Part shown: piece after piece, positions 6,267 through 8,442 of the stretch
Numbering within the stretch: position 1 is the first letter of the stretch
Layout of the letters: every line of letters starts with the position of its first letter
Assembly: GCA_011322715.1 (NCBI GenBank)
Contig: DRLX01000287.1
Location: 1 to 8,442 of the forward strand
From: Desulfobulbaceae bacterium
GTDB taxonomy: Bacteria > Desulfobacterota > Desulfobulbia > Desulfobulbales > Desulfobulbaceae
Reading direction: 5' to 3'
Length of the DNA: 8,442 nt
The notes under the pieces: model-generated
Databases searched by the model: none
Seen by the model: only the letters and a program-made list of their open reading frames with translations
Told to the model about the DNA's origin: nothing
Program-made: the position numbers and the translations under genes

Positions 6267-7499
6267 ATGTCTGCTGTAGCAAACTTCAAATACATGACTG
6301 AATCCGGTGTCAAGGAGGGTTCCCTCCGACTGGAAGACTACCAAACCGCAGAACGCGCCGGTATGTCCGTGGCATCTCTTATTAACGCCAAATATGCCGA
6401 CGCTGATCCCGCTTGGGGTTCTGCTTTCGAGCAAGGTTGCGCCAGCCTGGGCATTTATGCCAAGGATGACCCGGCCCGTGGCATTCAGGCTACCAAGATT
6501 TCCGATATTCTGGACGGTTCAGCCACGGCTAGACTGGCTGGTGAGACTCTGGCAGTCGGCGGCACTATCGTAGCTCCCAGTCAGCAGGGCACTACTCCGG
6601 CTACCCGGGTGTTCTTCCCTGAAGTGGTGCTGAGTCTGATGAACCAGTACCTGTTGGAAGACAACGATCCTGAGCTGGCTATCTGGAACCGTATGATCTC
6701 CGCCCGCGAGACCATCAATTCTGCCATGTTCACCCAGCCCCTGATCAACGTGACCAAGCCTCGCGGCGAGCGCAGCACCCGCTCTTCCCAGAACACGCTG
6801 CCTCGCACGATGGTCTCCATCACAGCCAGTGAGTACAGCAAGTCCATTGGTGGCTCTGACATCGGCCTGGAAATCTCCCATCAGGCCCAGCAGAACTCCA
6901 CTGTGGATCTGGTTGCCACCAGTCTGGCTCAACAGGCCCAGGGTGAGCGCTATGCCAAGCTGTGGGAAGATGTGAATAATGTGGTCGCTGGCAATATCGA
7001 CGCTGGCCAAAGTGCCCTTCCCGTGACTCTGGCCTCTACCTATGATGCGGCGGCTACTGGTGGCACCATGACCCAGAAAGCCTGGCTGAAGGCGCTGTAT
7101 GATCCTCTGCGCAAGGTGACCTATGACAGCGCTCTGATGACCCTGGATACGTTCCTGGCCATCCAGAACCGTACTGGGCGTCCTCTGATATACGATCCGT
7201 CTACTTCTGGTCCGAATGCTGGGGCCTTGGGCACTTATGGTCTGAATGTCGAGCCCAACCTGCTGAACTGGAGCGTTGGTGTTCCCAACGTCATGCTGGT
7301 TCCCGATGGTGTGGTTGCTGCCAACCATGTGGTACTGTTCGACAGTCGGTATGCCCTGCGTGAGGTGGTCAATGCTTCCGCGACTTACAGCGCTACGGCT
7401 GAGATGGTTCTGCAGCGTACCAGCGTGTTCCGAGTCGATTTCGGTTCTTTGCTGTATCGCCTATCTGAAGAGGCGTTCAAGTATCTGGACTTCTCGTAA
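6267..7499 (+). CDS. Major capsid protein
   Basis: 410 residues from ATG 6267. The ribosome binding site AAGGAGG (6253-6259), seven bases upstream, is the closest to consensus in the window and overlaps the previous stop. The sequence resembles a family of HK97-fold phage capsid proteins: R-V-F-F-P-E-V-V-L (114-122), the segment with I-S-A-R-E-T-I-N (144-151), a long helical stretch (about 188-236, with I-S-H-Q-A), T-Q-K-A-W-L-K-A-L (269-277), A-I-Q-N-R-T-G-R-P (298-306) and a C-terminal region with F-D-S-R-Y-A-L-R (358-365). Residues 1 to about 105 are poorly ordered or helical and could be a prodomain removed by the upstream protease; this is inference. Leucine codons are almost all CTG, fitting the most abundant virion protein. 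A strong terminator follows. Identity rests on resemblance, length and context. Confidence 0.87.
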   Translation: MSAVANFKYMTESGVKEGSLRLEDYQTAERAGMSVASLINAKYADADPAWGSAFEQGCASLGIYAKDDPARGIQATKISDILDGSATARLAGETLAVGGTIVAPSQQGTTPATRVFFPEVVLSLMNQYLLEDNDPELAIWNRMISARETINSAMFTQPLINVTKPRGERSTRSSQNTLPRTMVSITASEYSKSIGGSDIGLEISHQAQQNSTVDLVATSLAQQAQGERYAKLWEDVNNVVAGNIDAGQSALPVTLASTYDAAATGGTMTQKAWLKALYDPLRKVTYDSALMTLDTFLAIQNRTGRPLIYDPSTSGPNAGALGTYGLNVEPNLLNWSVGVPNVMLVPDGVVAANHVVLFDSRYALREVVNASATYSATAEMVLQRTSVFRVDFGSLLYRLSEEAFKYLDFS

Positions 7500-7531
7500 C
7501 AGAAAAATAGCTCGTAGAGCTCAAGGAGTTG

Positions 7532-7560
7532 AAGCCCGGCCCTGTGCCGGGCTTTTCTTT
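7532..7560 (+). terminator. Intrinsic terminator after the capsid gene
   Basis: A GC-rich 9-bp perfect stem, AAGCCCGGC (7532-7540) with GCCGGGCTT (7546-7554), has a 5-nt loop CCTGT and is followed by TTTTCTTT (7553-7560). It ends the head operon 33 nt after the capsid stop codon. The last two bases of its T-tract are also the first two of the next -35 box. Confidence 0.92.
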
Positions 7561-7588
7561 GCCACGCTCATGAAGTTGAGCATATAAT
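7559..7588 (+). promoter_or_regulatory. Strong sigma70-type promoter for the 110-aa gene
   Basis: TTGCCA (7559-7564, 5 of 6) and TATAAT (7583-7588, 6 of 6) are separated by 18 nt. The start should lie near 7595, giving a leader of about 38 nt before ATG 7633. A 5-bp inverted repeat, GCTCA (7566-7570) and TGAGC (7577-7581), fills most of the spacer. The promoter follows the capsid terminator at once, so the downstream gene is reset to its own control by host RNA polymerase. Confidence 0.8.
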
Positions 7589-7593
7589 GTAGG

Positions 7594-7606
7594 TTCTCGA
7601 CGAGAA
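7594..7606. promoter_or_regulatory. 13-bp palindrome at the predicted transcription start (operator candidate)
   Basis: TTCTCG (7594-7599) and CGAGAA (7601-7606) form a perfect inverted repeat around A7600. It begins five bases after the -10 box and covers the expected +1. A dimeric repressor bound here would block the promoter. In the RNA it could instead be a short 5' hairpin, though a one-base loop makes a stable full-length hairpin unlikely. No second copy was seen in the window. Confidence 0.45.
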
Positions 7607-7632
7607 TCAATGACCTTAAACCGGAGATAGCT

Positions 7633-7965
7633 ATGTCCGAAGAACAGAAACAACCCACCCAGTCTCAAGAAGAGGCTCTGGCCGCACAACAGGCACAGGC
7701 TGATGAGGCTGCCAAGAAAGCGGCTGAGGCTGCCGCCAAGAAAGCTGAGGAAAATAAGCAGGCTGCCAAAGCTGTTGCGGAAGCCAAGCCTGAAAAGAAG
7801 GGCGCGAAGCACACTGGGAAAAAGATTCGGGTTCGCCCTGTAAACCCGTACAAAATGTTCTGCCCTACCCAGGAGATCGAGATCTATCCCAGTACCATTA
7901 CTGAAGTGGTCGATGATAAATGGATTCGTGCCCAGCTCAACGAAGGGACCCTGGAAAAAGCCTGA
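7633..7965 (+). CDS. Small phage protein with Ala/Lys/Glu-rich N-terminus, function unknown
   Basis: 110 residues from ATG 7633, with GGAG at 7623-7626 six bases upstream. Residues 1-60 are low-complexity Ala/Gln/Lys/Glu sequence, predicted helical or coiled coil, with repeated K-K-A-E/A-A-K patterns. Residues about 63-110 form a compact conserved-looking domain: K-K-I-R-V-R-P-V-N-P-Y-K-M-F-C-P, then E-I-E-I-Y-P-S-T and D-K-W-I-R-A-Q-L-N-E-G-T-L. Small proteins with a similar C-terminal part occur beside capsid genes in other phages, as far as I recall, without a known role. The gene is a complete single-gene unit with its own promoter (7559) and terminator (7985), so it can be expressed apart from the head operon. 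A head-completion or capsid-associated role is possible but unproven. Confidence 0.65.
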   Translation: MSEEQKQPTQSQEEALAAQQAQADEAAKKAAEAAAKKAEENKQAAKAVAEAKPEKKGAKHTGKKIRVRPVNPYKMFCPTQEIEIYPSTITEVVDDKWIRAQLNEGTLEKA

Positions 7966-7984
7966 TTTCAGGCGGCGTTCTCTG

Positions 7985-8020
7985 GCAAAGCCCCTGAATT
8001 ACAGGGGCTTTGCTTTTCTT
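7985..8020 (+). terminator. Intrinsic terminator after the 110-aa gene
   Basis: A perfect 12-bp stem, GCAAAGCCCCTG (7985-7996) with CAGGGGCTTTGC (8002-8013), has a 5-nt loop AATTA and then TTTTCTT (8014-8020). It starts 20 nt after the stop codon. The left flank has no T-rich run on the opposite strand, so it acts in the + direction. Confidence 0.95.
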
Positions 8021-8025
8021 GGTTA

Positions 8026-8055
8026 CTGGAAGTTTTTCTCAGGATTGTGGATAAT
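8026..8055 (+). promoter_or_regulatory. Possible weak promoter for the lipoprotein gene
   Basis: GATAAT (8050-8055) matches the -10 consensus in 5 of 6 positions. The best -35 at 18-nt spacing is CTGGAA (8026-8031), only 3 of 6. Some promoter is expected because a strong terminator lies just upstream. The start would fall near 8062, leaving about 25 nt before ATG 8087. Confidence 0.3.
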
Positions 8056-8086
8056 GGTCTTGGGTCTCACTCACAGGGTCAGTCAG

Positions 8087-8422
8087 ATGAAACGTGTTTA
8101 CGCAATTTCTAGCCTATTTATTCTCTCTTTTTCTGCCATTTTGTCAGGTTGTGCCACCTCAGATATGGGGTCGGCTAAGTCTGGCGGGGCCATCTATGAA
8201 TATCAGCACCAAGGGAAAGATGGCAGCTCATGCTCTATCAAGATCACTTCAGCCAGGGAAGTCGGCAAAGGCCAGGTAAAGATTGCCAAGGACTGTTCAA
8301 TGTCTACTGATGTGGACCAGCTCGGCGGAGTGGATGGGGCCTACCAGCTTATCAAATCTCTGGCGGATAAAATTCCGACCCCCGGGAATTTTTCACCTGG
8401 CCCACCTTCAAAGGGACAGTAA
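8087..8422 (+). CDS. Small lipoprotein, probable moron (possible superinfection-exclusion or conversion protein)
   Basis: 111 residues from ATG 8087. The frame is open further upstream, to 7913 and through the terminator, but only this start puts a clean signal peptide first: M-K-R, a hydrophobic core (4-18) and the lipobox L-S-G-C with Cys22. A short AGGG lies about nine bases upstream. The residue after Cys is Ala, which by the +2 rule suggests the outer membrane. The mature part (about 90 residues) has two more cysteines (C49, C70) that could form a periplasmic disulfide, and a Pro/Gly-rich end. I recognise no family. The gene follows a terminator, has mixed codon use unlike the capsid genes, and is not an obvious virion part, all typical of a moron. 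Phage lipoproteins such as T5 Llp and N15/phi80 Cor block receptors; the comparison is by type only. Confidence 0.68.
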   Translation: MKRVYAISSLFILSFSAILSGCATSDMGSAKSGGAIYEYQHQGKDGSSCSIKITSAREVGKGQVKIAKDCSMSTDVDQLGGVDGAYQLIKSLADKIPTPGNFSPGPPSKGQ

Positions 8423-8442
8423 ATGAGTGCTCTAGCAATGGC
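8423..8442 (+). CDS. Start of the next gene, cut by the window end
   Basis: ATG at 8423 follows directly after the lipoprotein stop, with AAAGGGA at 8410-8416 six bases upstream. Only M-S-A-L-A-M and part of a seventh codon are visible. The good ribosome binding site and adjacency suggest a real gene in the same transcript as the lipoprotein. Nothing can be said about its function. Confidence 0.5.

Noticed and set aside
6519..7328. 269-codon antisense frame opposite the capsid gene
   Set aside because: A shadow of a strongly biased coding gene; no start signal and no recognisable domain.
7913..8086. Upstream extension of the lipoprotein frame to 7913
   Set aside because: It would overlap the end of the 110-aa gene and run through a perfect terminator, and would bury the signal peptide internally.
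8087..8422. Lipoprotein as a spanin (Rz1-type or single-molecule)
   Set aside because: It is not nested in an Rz-like gene, is not Pro-rich through its length, and has no C-terminal membrane segment.

Overview
The window is a stretch of a tailed-bacteriophage (or prophage) genome, read entirely on the + strand. The evidence is a recognisable head-morphogenesis set: portal, S49 prohead protease fused to a scaffold, decoration-type protein and major capsid protein. These lie next to tail or fibre-type structural genes and a probable lysis pair. Strong Shine-Dalgarno sites, overlapping stop/start codons, sigma70-type promoter sequences and an outer-membrane-type lipoprotein fit a Gram-negative, probably proteobacterial, host. 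I cannot name the host from the sequence. No integrase, tRNA, CRISPR array or insertion sequence is visible.

Layout. Positions 1-1274 hold the 3' part of a gene for a long repeat protein: 17 whole 22-residue repeats and part of another, cut off by the window edge. Overlapping it by 4 nt is a 164-aa gene (1271-1765) that looks like a fibre/tail adaptor. A 140-aa phage structural protein follows (1801-2223). Next comes a probable lysis pair: a 55-aa two-helix holin-like protein (2239-2406) overlapping an M23-type peptidase (2403-2804). A 69-nt gap with a candidate promoter leads into the head genes: portal (2877-4346), S49 protease with C-terminal scaffold (4346-5791), decoration-type protein (5817-6254) and major capsid protein (6267-7499).

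The head operon ends at a strong intrinsic terminator (7532-7560). Its T-tract overlaps the -35 box of a strong sigma70-like promoter (TTGCCA, 18 nt, TATAAT), with a 13-bp palindrome at the predicted transcription start. This promoter drives a single 110-aa gene (7633-7965), which is closed by a second, perfect 12-bp-stem terminator (7985-8020). A small lipoprotein gene (8087-8422) follows and looks like a moron. The first six codons of another gene run off the window end.

How the genes work together. The portal nucleates procapsid assembly. The scaffold, made both as the protease C-terminus and probably from an internal start at 5261 (compare lambda C/Nu3), guides the capsid protein. The protease then removes the scaffold, and the decoration protein may stabilise the shell. 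The repeat protein and adaptor probably belong to the tail tip or fibre. The holin-like protein and M23 enzyme would act at lysis. The lipoprotein may change the host surface. The parts most worth checking are the nested scaffold, the period-6 super-repeat, the terminator/promoter/palindrome junction, the divergent M23 active site and the lipoprotein. I see no clear undescribed defence or mobile system.
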